DNA of 64,000 bases from Telmatactis stephensoni (lineage: Eukaryota > Cnidaria > Anthozoa > Actiniaria > Isophelliidae), in contig JALIZF010001811.1 in the NCBI GenBank assembly GCA_029948255.1, forward strand, positions 124,001 to 188,000. Reading direction: 5' to 3'. Below the pieces are notes generated by a model. It did not search any database, was not told the origin of the DNA, and saw only the letters and a program-made list of their open reading frames with translations. A program made the position numbers and the translations under genes. Shown here one piece after another: positions 1-13,618 of the stretch; within the stretch, counting starts at the first letter, position 1; each line of letters begins with the position of its first letter.

Positions 1-107
1 ATCCTGTGGGAGGGAGGGTAGCAAGTAATGCTAACCATTGGTAGAGAGTTAGTCATCCCCGTAAAATTATGCCAACGTAACCAAAAGAGTTTGTGTGGAC
101 GATTTTG

Positions 108-1697
108 TTAAAAAAGCAAATCTTGCGGTAAATCCTCATACGGACTTCCGTGCTTGTCTGCGCATGTGCTCCAGCAGTAATCATTGTCTCGTATTTCAAA
201 ATGAGACTTCCCAAACGTTCTAACAACTTTGTAGTACATGTCAGCAAAAAGTTTACATCGACGTTCTTCTTTACTGATTCCTTGGAAGAAGTACCAGACC
301 TCCAGCAACGCGCTCAGAAATCGCTTCCTACGCACGCGATGACCATACAGGAGTTTGCACGTGGTTTTCATGTCAGCAAGGAAAGCATCGTCGCACAAAT
401 CACGTGTCCAGTTAAAGTGATGGCCCTGTTCATGAGAAAGATAGGTATTTTACATTTGCATTGAAAAAGACGGGAGAAATGTTGAAATTGCTTTATAAAA
501 AGGCGGGAAACATTTAAATGGCTTCACAGTTTCGACCAATTATACACGACCTTGAGAAGCGAAACTGCGTTGCATCAAAAACAAAAACAAATTAACCAGG
601 AAATTAAACAAAAACAAAACAAAATAAAACAAAGAATAAAGAAAATAAACAAAACTTTTTTAGTCTTTACTTGTTAATTGTAACATTTTCTTACCAAATT
701 CATTTATCGCTCTTTTTCAAATCTATTTCTTGAATTTGTCTTGTCTTTTGTTGTGTTTCCAACAGCCCAAAAGATTATAGTTATTTTCAGGTGCAACCAC
801 CAGTCAACCAGTTGTTTTCGACAAATTTGCATGAATATATTTACTGAACTGAGGCTGTTTCCGTCTCTACTTAACCGTATAAATTCATGTCATTACTTTT
901 GAACTCCTTTGATTTAAATTTCAAAAAAGTAATGTAGCATCAAAATCTGTTTATTGAAAAATTGAATTCACCTACAACCGGCAAGTTTTCTTTCTTCTTC
1001 AAAAATAGCATTTTATTATGGTTTTGATTGGAAAGCATCATATTCATTTGATAAAATCGAAATCACTGAATATGTGTTGTAAATGCTGTCTACATTTGGC
1101 TAAAATGCAAAGAAGGCTGCCTTGTTATGTAAATGGTCACTGAATGTTAAACTGCCGGCATTGCAAGGGCTTCTTAAGAGAAACGTATAGGAGCTAAATC
1201 AGAACAGCTCAACATTCCAATCTATGGATATTTTGTATTAGGGATATTTTGTACGCATTCTTTTTATTATTTTATCTGTCGTAGTTGCTAGACTAATATT
1301 CTTTAGTTAGAACTGGTAAGGTTATGTTTCCGTGGCAAACTAAAAGGTTTTACTGCTCGAAGTTTTCGTTGTCTTTCTCTCGATGAAAACGATGCAGAAC
1401 CGCACGCTGATGAATTATGGTTTTAAGAAACGAAGTCAATTAAATACTTACACATCCGTAACAGATATCGTGTTTATTACAGGCAGGTGTAAACCGTCCT
1501 TTATACGGTGCTGATATCCCAAACGGTACACTACATCCATTGGTGTACTCGTCTGCTAGACATCTCCGCGTCGTGTCGATCCATCTGGTAGTATTTCTTG
1601 TAGAGTGAAGTGTAACACATAGATTACTTGTAGGCAGACCAATCAAGAGAAAAAGGAAGAGTTCTGCCGGGGATATTTTCCTTTTCTTTGGGTGCAT
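108..1697 (-). CDS. Secreted phospholipase A2, conodipine-like (two exons)
   Basis: Exons are 1697-1452 and 425-108, joined in phase 0 across a 1026-bp intron with GTAAGT donor and CAG acceptor, giving 187 residues ending at TAA (110-108). The start is an ATG followed by a hydrophobic stretch at about residues 11-29 that reads as a signal peptide after a basic N terminus. The core motif CNKHDICYGC (Cys73, His76, Asp77) is the His-Asp catalytic dyad with flanking disulphide cysteines of PLA2 enzymes. A second cysteine-rich block (motif CDDAFLADMKTTC) follows at the start of exon 2. This spacing matches the conodipine / prokaryotic-type PLA2 family, known from cone-snail venom and from cnidarians. 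The family hydrolyses the sn-2 ester of phospholipids. A venom role is possible but not shown; digestive or defence roles are equally compatible. The reading frame is unbroken. It stands alone; the next gene is over 2 kb away. Confidence 0.85.
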
Positions 1698-4115
1698 CCA
1701 GATCAGTGGTCAAACGAACAAAAGTCAGTCTCCATGGAAGCCCTTGAAATTCAGTTTCAGGAATCCATTGAAGTGTTTCTATTATAAAATGAAAAACACT
1801 TGGCTGATTAAACTTACAATTGGTTAAGTTTGTTTTGTTTTCGTTAAATCAATCCAGTTTTCTTCGATGAAAATGAATTTCTTGAGCCACTTTTCTTGTT
1901 ATTATTTATGACATGGATAAACAATTTCGCGATATTTCCTTGTTTCCCTCCTACCCGATGTTTTCACGAAGATGTCCCTTTTACGGCAAGTTAGATGATG
2001 TGAACGAAATGGAATCTGCCAGAAAACCGACCGATTTTTGATTCTGTTGGCCACTAATCACAGTCCATGCTGAGATGGCTCAATTCTATTAATTGTTGAT
2101 GACTTCAATGCTGGTCTTGAATACATGCTTTCTGGTACCCGAGAACGAGGCAATTACGCGCCTGCGCAGATTGAACACAAAAAGAACGGAATTTACGGAA
2201 AATGAATTTCAAAAATTGAAAAGATTTTATGAAAATTTGCTGAAATCACAAGGTTTTTCTTCACGGTCAAATTTTCTATGAGAAAAATTCAATGGATTAG
2301 TTTCCTATCTGTATGGGCAAATTTCATTTGGCAATATAATACATTTGGTCAAATTTTCTCATCCACACGATTATAACGTTTTAATTTGTGATAATTTGCT
2401 CTTGAAGCTAGAAGGGTCTTCATGCGAATAGCTGAACTACCACGTTGCATACTCGTAGTAATCACTTTATTTCATAAAATAATCAAAGAGACTTCGATAT
2501 TTGAAATTTATTTATTATTTAAGCAGTGTTTCTATTATGCCTCTGGCAAACTGAAGACAACATAAAATACATAACCTCATATAACATTTTCATTCCTTAT
2601 TATAGATTTAATGGTATAATTTTTGTACAAAAATAAATTTTGAAACCATGCAAAGTGATTTAGAGTGCATTTAACTGTCTAATCATTTTTCCAAAAAGGA
2701 GAAATCCTTTGTAGTTGCAAACTTGGAATCGAAGTAAATAAAGATTTGAAAAATGATTTTTTTAGCCAGTGTAAAATTATTATGGATTTTTCACGCTCTA
2801 AAGTCAGAAAAAAATATTTGGAATTTCTTTCTTTGAAAGTAATACAGCAGAAATTCAAAATATAAAAAGCGCCAGCTAGACGCACTCTTCTAACATGCCA
2901 TACCCCCCTACAAAATGTTAATATTCTCAAAAAGAAACCCTGTCAACCCTGTATAAATTATATTTTGATAGACTAATGTTTCAAAGATTCAGGCTTTTTC
3001 AGTAAACTATGAAAGCAAAATCGTCTCGTTTGAATTCAAATCGTCGTCGCACGCGCTTAATGGTAGCACTTTAGTGGTTTTCTCAGTGTTAACCAATCAG
3101 AAAATAACTAGTGTTCCACTCTTGACAGTCAAGACAGTCAACAAGACCTTCGTTCACAATAGTGCCGTTTCAGCATCCTTTAAAAGTATTCAGTGTAAAA
3201 TATTTGTGATAAAGATGACAATGTAAACTTTTGTGTACAAGGCGTAAATTTTGTGTGAAAGCGCTGTTACACAGCAGTTGCAGTTTAGTCATCTTTTGCG
3301 ACTCGTCTCGCAGTGACGTTGCGAAAAAAGTTCCATAAACCATTGCAGCGTTAACATACCCTAGATCGCAGAAAATCAGTGTGAAACAAGTTGCTACAAT
3401 GTTTCTACTTTCACAACAATCCGGCGCAACAATTTTACCGTGCAACAATTAACCCTTCTGCAACTTGCTTGATGGGTTGCATAAAACATTGCATCGTGTA
3501 ACAGCTTTGACTTTTTAAAATCTTACAGTACAAAGTTTTGTCCTCTTTCTGCAGCCTGTAAAGTAGTGTAGTTGGAATTCCCCTTTAATATTCCTTGTAT
3601 TTACAAGTGATATGATTTCATGCCACTCTTTTGGTATCCTTGGGACCCATGGAGCAAGGGGAAGGGGAGGAGAAAGGCAAAAGGGAAGAAGTCCTTCCCT
3701 TTCCACTTTATCCTCCCCTCACCCTTTCTTCCTGTGTCACCGAGGACACTCTTTTGGCAAACTCTTGCATAATATTTGTAACATAGAATACTTTATATTC
3801 CATAGCCTTGACCTTGATATTACATTATTCTTTATAGCTTGTATATTCTACATGCAAACACAGTATACCTGTCCTATTCCACATAATAGCTGATATAGCA
3901 TCTGCAGTGTAACTTTGTTTCCATCCGTTGGATCAGATTTCTTTGTTGCATTGCAACACGAATTCAATTTGCACACAAATAATTTTCGTCGCGATATCTA
4001 TCATAAATCTGTAATTGAAGATAAATCTATCCGTACAGAATATAGCATTCTTGGCATATCGCTAAGGTATATATTTCGTAATAATCCAATTATCATTCCT
4101 TCCATGAATATTCTG
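1698..4115. other. Intergenic, no gene recognised
   Basis: AT-rich DNA between the phospholipase start and the DENND11 stop. I see no exon with conserved protein content. At about 3653-3730 a purine-rich tract is followed by a pyrimidine-rich tract that can partly fold back; similar pairs recur elsewhere in the window. The upstream part (from 1698) would hold the phospholipase promoter, but no site is obvious. Confidence 0.6.
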
Positions 4116-7100
4116 TTATTGTGCCGGTTCATAAAAAGGACAGCACGTCGGTACTGGTATTTGTACATTGATACCATATAGTTCAGTAAGGTCGTTGAGA
4201 AAACCAAGATCGCTCTTGGGATCCAAACCAATTCTTCGTATCACCTCTGCAGTCAGTATTCTATCTGGGGACGAGGCTACTTCGAATAAGGCTTGGAATA
4301 ATGTATTGTTTAAGTGGACGAAATATCTAAGGACAAAAGAAAATGGGAAAATGAAAAAGAGTTACAGTAGTGGAAGAACCAAGTATTATCGTGAAAAATA
4401 ACAACACAAACATAGTGCTCACTCTTCAACTAGACGAGAAGAATCGATGAGTTGGGTAATAGTGAACAATCTGCACCGTACGGTAAGTGGTCGATAAGTG
4501 GTCGGTATGTGGTCGATAAGTGGTCGGTAAGTCGTTGATTAGTGGTTGATAAGTCATAAGTGGTCGATTAGTGGTCGGTAAGTAATTGTATATACTGTAT
4601 ATGACGAACTAGCCAGCCAATAAAAAGTGATTGTAAACTTAAAACAACAATAAGAAATAAAGAAATAGTGATGTGAGATATCATGCCAACAGACATTACT
4701 GTACCTTGTGTACATTTTTTCATCATCCATAACTTCTCCGCCTGTAATTAACTGATCTCTCCTGTAGGATATGGATAGCATATGTAAGGTAAAGATTCCA
4801 TTCTTCCGTTCGTCTGTACTCTAGATGCACAGATGACGAGTCGAGTGGAGTGACCGTTGTTCTCACCACATTTTGGCGTCTTCTGTACATCTATTAGAAT
4901 ACAGATCCACGGAGAAATGGAATCTACTTGTTTTATATCATAGTCATCAAAATATTTTCACCAATCAGAGCGCGCGTAAGACTACATGACGTCATCTATG
5001 CGTTTGTACTGTAATCACAAAGGCACGGCTCTCGACCAATAATAGCGCGCGTAATATACCAATTCCAATTATTATATATTAAAATATGGATATACAAGTA
5101 CTCAACGCACAATTGCAGATAAGTACATGTACAAGTCGCAAATTCATTACACAAAGACTGTCATTGATATTACATGCTTCCAAAGTACAGTACAATTTTC
5201 TCTAGTGATAAGTAGCTGTTACATCATAATCTAACTTGAACGTAACAGAGTGTAAAGGCTTGGACATAATGCAACTTCTTTTGTAACTTTTTCTGCAATA
5301 TTGTACACAACACAGAGTTGCACTTGCACTGTGTTTCCACTCCTGAAATAGTTGTGCAAAATGACATGCGCAAGTAGTTGAAGATATGGGATCGATTTCT
5401 ACTTCTGCAACTTTTTTGCAACATTGTACACAACATTGTAAGTTGGACACATGCAATGCAATGTTGGAGAAAATGTTGCACAGAGTGAAGAATATGAAGA
5501 AATAAAAATTGGACTATAAAAACAGTATCTCAGCAGTGTCACAAATCAAACCAATCTTGCCTACACAAGACACATACCTGTATATGTCCAACATTTCAAA
5601 TCTTTCTCTATCTGCATAGTTAGGGTGTACCATACTATTTAAATGACCTTTAGGCACGAATATTTTGATTATCAACATAAACATCCCAAACTTCTTCTTT
5701 GCTTTCAAATATCTTCTCTGTTGTACCTGTAAGTAACAAATCATTGAAACCTTTTATAGATCTTGTAATAACAACAGGAAATCAGATACTTCAAAATCTA
5801 CACATCTAAGATGAATAATGCTACAAAACATCAAACTTTTCATATAGAGAGAATGATAAAATTCCATCCACCTATGCTGTGTCCAGATTCAGAGCACACA
5901 GGGACTGTAAGATTTCATTAACTGACCCTCGCTGTAATTCAACTCTTTAGCTGCAAGAGGTATGAATAAACAAAATATCTATCTATCTATCAGAACATGG
6001 GAGAAGTGTTAAGAGAAACACAGGGCATAGCAAAGTGCTTCCCAATGCTTTTCGAGTGCTCTCTCTCTCCCCTATTATTTTATTATTATTATTATTATTT
6101 CCTGTTCATATTTATTCTTTGTCTGTTTTGTTAACTAACATTTATGCATTTGTAAGGTATACTATTATAAGGATTCTTTTTTCTGACCAATTATATTAAT
6201 ACAAGACAGCGGCTAATTGAGTATATCAGTTATCTGTTCCAATTAGCAGGCCTTAAAATATGTCAAATTATCAATATTTTAAAATTAATATTGTTTGTAA
6301 AACAGGCATAGTAAAAGAATCTTGAATCTCATCAATCACCAAGTTCTCTAAATCTGCACACAGCACAGGAAAAGATTTTTATCTGCACACAGCACTGCAG
6401 GGCTAGTTTTCTATTTCTTTTATTAAACACATTATTTTTGAGCAAATTCAGTATTCATTTACACTGACCAAAAATCCAAAAAGTGTGCAGGCATGCTGTA
6501 AGCATACTTTGGAGTTTGTAGCATAGACAACTGAGAGAGTGAGTTAACTAAGAGATGGTTATTTTGTAATAAGCAATGAACAAATGAGTTTTTTCATGAA
6601 TTGTTGATAAAGAGATAGAACTTACATGCAACATATTTATGCTCATTTTGTAAGGTATCCAGGTCACACACATTAGTAAAGAAGAGTGGATTACTACCAG
6701 TTTCAAATCCAAAAGGAATTCCATGGCTGGCCAGCAGACATGCACAGTAAACTAAAAGAAAATGAAGGATTTCAAGAGGTCACATGTTACTTGTCTGAAT
6801 GATCTTACACCGAGAAGAGTTGTCAACAGGGACAGGTGACTTTTCCTGGCCACTAATTAAGAGACAGACAATTTCCCAGCTAAAAACAAAACCTAAAAAC
6901 CTGACAGGTCAGCAAGCTCAAGGAAGATGGTTTTCCCATCTGTTTTTACAATGCCCCACCTACTTGTAAAAGCCGTGTTGACAGGGGTGAGCACTTCAGT
7001 CTCTACTCCTCCAATCTACAATGTACACTCACCATGGTTTCACAGAATAGTATATAATAAAACCAATATTATCAGAGTCCAAAAGAAAGGCTTTGCACAA

Positions 7101-10100
7101 TGGAAATTTGTAATGAAACATAATTTTGACAGGTTAGCTTGCACAGGAACCTTTGGGGAGGGGAGGAGAGGAACAAGGAAAAGGCCCCTTCCCTCCCTTC
7201 CCCTCCAGAAGCATGTTACTACATATCCAGATTTAAGTCTTACCTCTATAACAAGCTACCCCCACAGGAGGTGGTGAGAAAAACACAATTCTTTTTTGTA
7301 GTAAAACAAACTTCCAGAGAATAAACATTTTCTCTCCAAAGAAATTAATGAATTGAGGAAAACAGCCCGCAGGATGGGTAATCTGTAGGTACAAAACACA
7401 AATTAAAACAAAACCAAAACCAAAACTGACTACAGTCAAACCTCCACTAAGAAACACCTCTGATAACCCTACATCTCCCATAACCGAACAGTAAAACTTA
7501 ATGGGTCATTTGCATAATGGTGCCTAAGGCAATATAGGGCAATAGAGTGGTTTTCGTATGAGCGGAAAACTTACCATGCCGTACTGTGACCGTGTCAGTA
7601 CTGTAATTTCTATAAAAACATTCGAGATTCCTGCTGTAACTGTACTGTGCCATGACCGTGCCATTTTCCCAGTCCATAGGAAAAACTTGGATCTAAACTG
7701 GGAATCTGTTCTATTTTACTTGGGAAATCTGTAATACCAAAACTTGTAAAAATAGAACAGATTCCCAGGGATTCCCTGGTTACACCCAGGGAAGCCCCAT
7801 GTTTGACCCAAGCTGGGAATTGACATCTTTTTCCTGTGGTCATACAAAATTGGCTCTAAATATCTCTATTTCTTCTATTACAATTCAAAATGTTAATGAA
7901 CCCCCCTGCTGATCCCATAAGTGCTCACCATTCTTTTTGCTTAGTATCCATACCTTTAAAACAGGGATTTCCTCTAGCCCTGGCAGATGCTCTGGTGGAG
8001 GTGATGCCACAAAATTATTTCTTACAATACAGTTTTTAAAACTATCATAATAATTCTCTAGATCCTCATAATGACCTGGATTGTCAAGTTGTTTCCTGCA
8101 AACAAAATATCAAAATGAATTAAATCAAATCTGACATCTGTACCTCTTTGTATTTTTTAAATAAGCACCCTTCCCCTACCACGTAGTGAGATGGATGGTA
8201 CTACAGGTACATGTATCACACACAGAGTAAATGTCTGATTTGACTACAATCAAAGAACTATGTGAATATGGTTTGTTGCAAAATCATTGGTAGTTGTTTC
8301 TGCCTGAGGAAAACAGCTATCTTTTCACTTGTTGTCCTTGTTTGCTAAATGAAAGTAGTCATCTGAGCCACAGAGCTAGAAATTCTGTACTGACGGCATA
8401 TGCTACCCAGATCTGCTTATTGGATAAAAGTTTATCAGGGCATACCTGCAGATTTAGACTGGAAAGATTTATTTCAGTGTGTACATGAGTATTTTATTGT
8501 ATTCAGTTTACAAGTGACTGCATGAAAATGTGTCTAAGTAAAGGTTACTGCTGGAACAAAATTGCAGAAATGGAGCAGAGTGCCTTCATACAAGGGAAGC
8601 TAGTAAAATGACAGCTTTATGCAAAAATTAATAATTTCTATTAATAGTTTGCTTACGTGACTTCATCTTCTAAGAATGGTAAATGCTCGTGTAGAGATGT
8701 ATATCTCGCACAAATGATTCCTACAGACTTCATTCTTGAGCCCTCTTTCTTCAACATTGTCAACTGTAATTCTCTCAAAACAACTTAGCCCAAATAGATT
8801 ATCACTGGTTTTGAAATATCTGATAATCAAAAAGAAAAACAAGGTTGGATCTAAAAATCAAAAAGGGCACATAACAGTTATATTTTTTATTATGGATGCT
8901 AACAGCATGTACAATTAGTAAATAGATAAATGACTGACCGACTGACTGAATGAACAGATAAATAAATGGAGGAATGAAAGAATGAACAAATGGATGGGTG
9001 GGTGGGTGAAAAATATATTAATGAATCAAATTTTATTATTGCTTATTCCTCCCTTTCTCTTTCCTTTGCCTTTATTTAATAAGGCAAAGTAAAGATAAAG
9101 GAAGGAATAAACACAGAAGCTTTAATACTAAATTGAGCAAATTACAATGCCTTACATAAAATCTTGCATAATTGTGTGAGATCCACTTGCTAAAGCCTTG
9201 AATTCAACACCACTGAGATTAACATCTTTGGGATACTTCCATTCTACAATGTTTCCTGCAACAATAAAATCTTAAGTGTTATTTATTATGAACATAGTGA
9301 AGTCTTTACAAGAGTGACCCTCTCAGCACCATCAATTTAGATAGGTGTCAGTTTTTACAAACAGCTTAAGCTATTCAGTATACACTACTCCAACCATGCT
9401 GCACAATGTGGCAGCTAGACCCTGTCAACTCAATGATCATTGTCACAAATAAAAGCTGTGCCATTCCAAATTGATTCACAGTTTAAAAAAAGGCAAAAAG
9501 GCAATTAAAGGCTAATGCTTTACTTCAAAATCGTGGGGAGTGGCTGCCCAGATCTCTCGAGCCAGAGGCTCATGTATCAAGCACGCTAATGCTTTACTTC
9601 AAAATCGTGGGGAGTGGCTGCCCAGATCTCTCGAGCCAGAGGCTCATGTATCAAGCACCCTTTATCCCCTCTCTCCATCAGTGATCTGTTTTAAGGGTAT
9701 CTAATTTATAAGCTAAACATCTCAAATTTTGCACACAGCCAAATGTACTTACTATAAATACATGCACACAGTATATTGCAATGGTAACTGTATTTGGAGA
9801 CTCAATGTACTTTGTCTGCTTAATTACAGAGCCCACAGGAAACCCATGCAGATAATTAAAAAACAATATCATGAAAAACTATATGCAGTAATTATTCCCC
9901 ATACACAAATTGTTCTATATACCTAAAGGCATAATAACATAAGCAATCACAAGGCGTCGTGACAATTTTCCCAGGACAATTGCCCTTTCACAAATCGAGA
10001 CTGGTCGACCCAGGTTTTTATAATATCATTTCCGGTCTGCAAGCAAGTTGATCATTCCACGTTTTGGCTATATATGGATGTTCTCTCTGAAAATCAAATA

Positions 10101-10787
10101 TCGCAGCTCCATAAATCGTGATTAAACGAGTACAATCTTTGAGAACTGAGCTCACTGAAAAAAAAAGCTTGTCGTAAACTACATTGACCTAAATTAGTTG
10201 ATCACACACGAATTTTATCGAAATTTCAGACTCTTCTTCTCTATTTAAGCGGATTTGAACCTCAAGAAGAATACGTTTGTTAATACATAATACGTTTATT
10301 ATCAAAACCATGTAACAGTGTTTCAATGTACATGTTTATCTTGTACGCTTGAATGACTTTTGATCATCAGTACCAAGGCTGGACCAAAATAGAACAGAAA
10401 TCATATGATCGAATAATGTTTAAAAAAACAGAGGTACATTTACTAATTACTTCTAAATAAAACAAAAAAATTCAATATCGCAATGTTAAACGAACACCTG
10501 AAGCCCAAAAAACTTTAAAAAATCCATACAGGAAAGGAGACGACGTTTCAGAGAACACGTTCAAAATTCTTACCCTTTCGTGTGTCGAAATGAACCACAA
10601 ACACAGCCACAATCAAGTCTGGTAGAATATCTCGTCTCTGGTTAAAGATATCGCCATTATTTTGTATCGGTAGAGAGGATGGTCTTTGAAGTTCTTGGTG
10701 AAGGGACTCATTATTGACTTCTCCTCTTGGATCGTATGTAGTGTCGGGAATTTCTTCGGCTTCGACAAGCGGCGAATCATCCGCCAT
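4116..10787 (-). CDS. DENND11: DENN domain-containing protein 11 (LCHN), nine exons
   Basis: Exons from 5' to 3': 10787-10574, 9255-9156, 8819-8657, 8095-7954, 7382-7244, 6751-6626, 5726-5578, 4761-4705, 4326-4116. About 432 residues, close to the vertebrate protein (about 455). Signature segments are [15 protein letters not shown] (exon 1), [17 protein letters not shown] (exon 2), ITHPAGC followed by FINFFGE and [11 protein letters not shown] (exon 5), ADRERF (exon 7) and [13 protein letters not shown] with a CCP near the C terminus (exon 9). The ATG at 10787 (MADDSP) is chosen; codons upstream are in frame but lack ATG. DENN proteins act as Rab guanine-nucleotide exchange factors or related regulators; LCHN is linked to neuronal recovery in rodents. 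Two frame breaks are needed: one extra G in the CCC at 8741-8743 (exon 3) and one extra base near 5655-5665 (exon 7). Splice phases around both exons agree only if these are removed. The gene is divergent from SCLY. Confidence 0.9.
4483..4585. repeat. Degenerate short tandem repeat in DENND11 intron 8
   Basis: About eight copies of a 10-13 bp unit built on GTGGTCGATAAGTG / GTGGTCGGTAAGT, with length variants. It lies in the intron between exons 8 and 9. Confidence 0.75.
7540..7665. repeat. Interspersed repeat of the CGTATG / ACTGTGACCGTG family
   Basis: This stretch resembles 37516-37665 and, more weakly, 52500-52650. All share the order CGTATG-near, TACTGTGACC, TGTCAGTAC, TTCGA(A/G)ATTCCTGC. 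The 37516 copy has matching inverted ends, so the family is probably a small inverted-repeat element. Confidence 0.55.
9511..9715 (-). repeat. SINE 3' fragment carrying a 74-bp tandem duplication
   Basis: A 74-bp segment at 9511-9584 is repeated exactly at 9585-9658. The following sequence (TCTCTCCATCAG, then TTTTAAGGGTATCTAA) matches the 3' half of the tRNA-derived SINE at 37038-37271 in the same orientation. It lies in the intron between DENND11 exons 1 and 2. Confidence 0.7.
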
Positions 10788-11102
10788 GTTGGACAAATTC
10801 CTTTCCCATTTGTCCCTACCCCACTCTGCTTAGTATTAGTAGAAGTGGAGGGAGGAGTAGGTGACCCAAGACCGAAAGGTCAGGAACAAAAAATCGTCTT
10901 TCAAATTTATATAAATCCAAGTTTTCCTCGCTACTATTATAGTAGATTCTGTTCTGGGTGATTTTCTAGCTTTTTAAAATATTTTTGTCTGGAATGATAT
11001 TTGGATTGATTTGTATGTTGTAAGAAGTTGCTGTTGGGGTTCCTGTGGATCCGCTGTTGCTAAATTTGCGGGCTCATTATAGTACTCATTTGAACAAAGT
11101 AC
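10788..11102 (-). promoter_or_regulatory. DENND11 5' flank, left half of a split divergent promoter
   Basis: 315 bp between the DENND11 ATG and the foldback element, ending in the left target duplication CAAAGTAC (11095-11102). No TATA box is evident. Before the insertion this would have been continuous with 18168-18356, leaving about 0.5 kb between the DENND11 and SCLY start codons. Confidence 0.5.
11095..11102. repeat. Left 8-bp target-site duplication
   Basis: CAAAGTAC abuts the left terminal inverted repeat; the identical octamer abuts the right end at 18160-18167. Confidence 0.85.
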
Positions 11103-11142
11103 GGTTAGTATTTCATGTAAGCTCCCATGAAATGTCCTGAGA
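11103..11142. repeat. Left terminal inverted repeat of foldback element
   Basis: 40 bp matching the reverse complement of 18120-18159 with two differences. Weaker similarity continues inward into the first degenerate array units. Confidence 0.85.
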
Positions 11143-13618
11143 TTGTACATCCATATGGACCAATGGTCCATAGCTGTAACCAACTGTACCTAGTTGTGAT
11201 CAACTGTTCCAAGGTTTGACCAGCAGTCCCTAGCCGTGAACAACTGTCCCTAGCCGTGATCAACTGTCCCTAGCCGTGAACAACTGTCCCTAGCCGTGAT
11301 CAACTGTCCCTAGCCATGAACAACTGTCCCTAGCCGTGAACAACTGTCCCTAGCCGTGAACAACTGTCCCTAGCCGTGACCAACTGTCCTTAGCCGTGAA
11401 CAACTGTCCCTAGCTGTGACCAACTGTCCCTAGCCGTGATCAACTGTCCCTAGCCGTGAACAGTTGTCCCTAGCCGTGAACAACTGTCCCTAGCCGTGAA
11501 CAACTGTCCCTAGCCGTGACCAACTGTCCCTAGCTGTGATCAACTGTTCCTTGCTGTTAACAACTGTCCCTAGCCGTGATCAACTGTCCCTAGCCGTGAT
11601 CAACTGTCCCTAGCCGTGATCAGTAGTCCCTAGCCATGACTAACTGTCCTTAGCCGTGAACAACTGTCCCTAGCTGTGACCAACTGTCCGTAGCCGTCAT
11701 CAACTGTCCCTAGCCGTGATCAACTGTCCCTAGCCGTGATCAGTAGTCCCTAGCCGTGACCAACTGTCCCTAGCTGTGATCAACTGTCCTTAGCCGTGAA
11801 CAACTGTCCCTTGCTGTGACCAACTGTCCCTAGCCGTGATCAACTGTCTCTAGCCGTGATCAGCAGTCCCTAGCCGTGACTAACTGTCCCTAGCTGTGAC
11901 CATATGTCCCTAGCCGTGAACAACTGTCCCTAGCCGTGATCAACTGTCCTTAGCCGTGAACAACTGTCCCTAGCTGTGACCAACTGTCCCTAGCCGTGAT
12001 CAACTGTCCCTAGCCGTGAACAGTTGTCCCTAGCCGTGAACAACTGTCCCTAGCTGTGACCATATGTCCCTAGCCGTGAACAACTGTCCCTAGCCGTGGT
12101 CAACTGTCCTTAGCCGTGAACAACTGTCCCTAGCTGTGACCAACTGTCCCTAGCCGTGATCAGTAGTCCCTAGCCGTGACCAACTGTCCCTAGCTGTGAT
12201 CAAATGTCCTTAGCCGTGAACAACTGTCCCTTGCTGTGACCAACTGTCCCTAGCCGTGATCAACTGTCTCTAGCCGTGATCAGCAGTCCCTAGCTGTGAC
12301 TTACTGTCCCTAGCTGTGACCATATGTCCCTAGCCGTGAACAACTGTCCCTAGCCGTGATCAACTGTCCCTAGCTGTGACCAACTGTCCCTAGCTGTGAT
12401 CAACTGTCCTTAGCCGTGAACAACTGTCCCTAGCTGTGACCAACTGTCCCTAGCCGTGATCAACTGTCCCTAGCCGTGATCAGCAGTCCCTAGCCGTGAA
12501 CAACTGTCCCTAGCCGTGATCAACTGTCCCTAGCCGTGATCAACTGTCCCTAGCCCTGAACAACTGTCCTTAGGTGTGTACAACTGTCCCTAGCCGTAAC
12601 TAACTGTTCCTTGCTGTTAACAACTGTCCCTAGTCGTGACCAACTGTCCCTAGTCGTGACCAACTGTCCCTAGCTGTGACCAACTGTCCCTAGCTATAAA
12701 CCAACTGTCCCTAGCCGTAACCAACTGCCCCTAGCTGTGTCTAACTGTCCCTTGCTGTGATCAATTGTCCTAGCTAGTGAGTACTGTCCCTAGCCGTGAA
12801 CAACTGTCCCTAGCTATGATCAACTGTCCCTAGCTTTAGACAACTGTCCCTAGCTGTGATCAACTGTCCCTAGTCGTGACCACCTGTCCCTAGCTGTGAC
12901 CAACTGTCCCTAGCTGTGATCAGCTGTCCCTGGCTATCAACAACTGTCCCTAGCCGTGAACAACTGTCCCTAGCCGTGATCAACTGTCCCTAGCTGTGAC
13001 CAACTGTCCCTAGCTGTGATCAACTGTCCTTAGCCGTGAACAACTGTCCCTAGCTGTGACCAACTGTCCCTAGCCGTGATCAACTGTCCCTAGCCGTGAT
13101 CAGCAGTCCCTAGCCGTGAACAACTGTCCCTAGCCGTGATCAACTGTCCCTAGCCGTGATCAACTGTCCCTAGCCCTGAACAACTGTCCTTAGGTGTGTA
13201 CAACTGTCCCTAGCCGTAACTAACTGTTCCTTGCTGTTAACAACTGTCCCTAGTCGTGACCAACTGTCCCTAGTCGTGACCAACTGTCCCTAGCTGTGAC
13301 CAACTGTCCCTAGCTATAAACCAACTGTCCCTAGCCGTAACCAACTGCCCCTAGCTGTGTCTAACTGTCCCTTGCTGTGATCAATTGTCCCTAGCTGTGA
13401 CCAACTGTCCCTAGCCGTGAACAACTGTCCCTAGCTATGATCAACTGTCCCTAGCTTTAGACAACTGTCCCTAGCTGTGATCAACTGTCCCTAGTCGTGA
13501 CCACCTGTCCCTAGCTGTGACCAACTGTCCCTAGCTGTGATCAGCTGTCCCTGGCTATCAACAACTGTCCCTAGCTGTGATCAAGTGCCCCTAGCCGTGA
13601 TTAACTGTCCCTAGGTGT
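11143..13618 (+). repeat. Left minisatellite arm, 20-bp unit
   Basis: About 120 tandem copies of a unit whose consensus is TAGCCGTGATCAACTGTCCC, with variants GTGAA, GTGAC, CTGTGAC and CAGTAGTCC. The outermost units are the most diverged. A higher-order period of about 620 bp (31 units) is visible: the rare variant CTTAGGTGTGTAC occurs at about 12569 and again at about 13189 with matching neighbours. No gene lies here, because TAG and TGA in each unit rotate through all frames. Confidence 0.95.

Noticed and set aside
3170..3448. A 92-residue minus-strand reading frame as a gene
   Set aside because: No recognisable domain, no neighbouring exon in phase and AT-rich surroundings.
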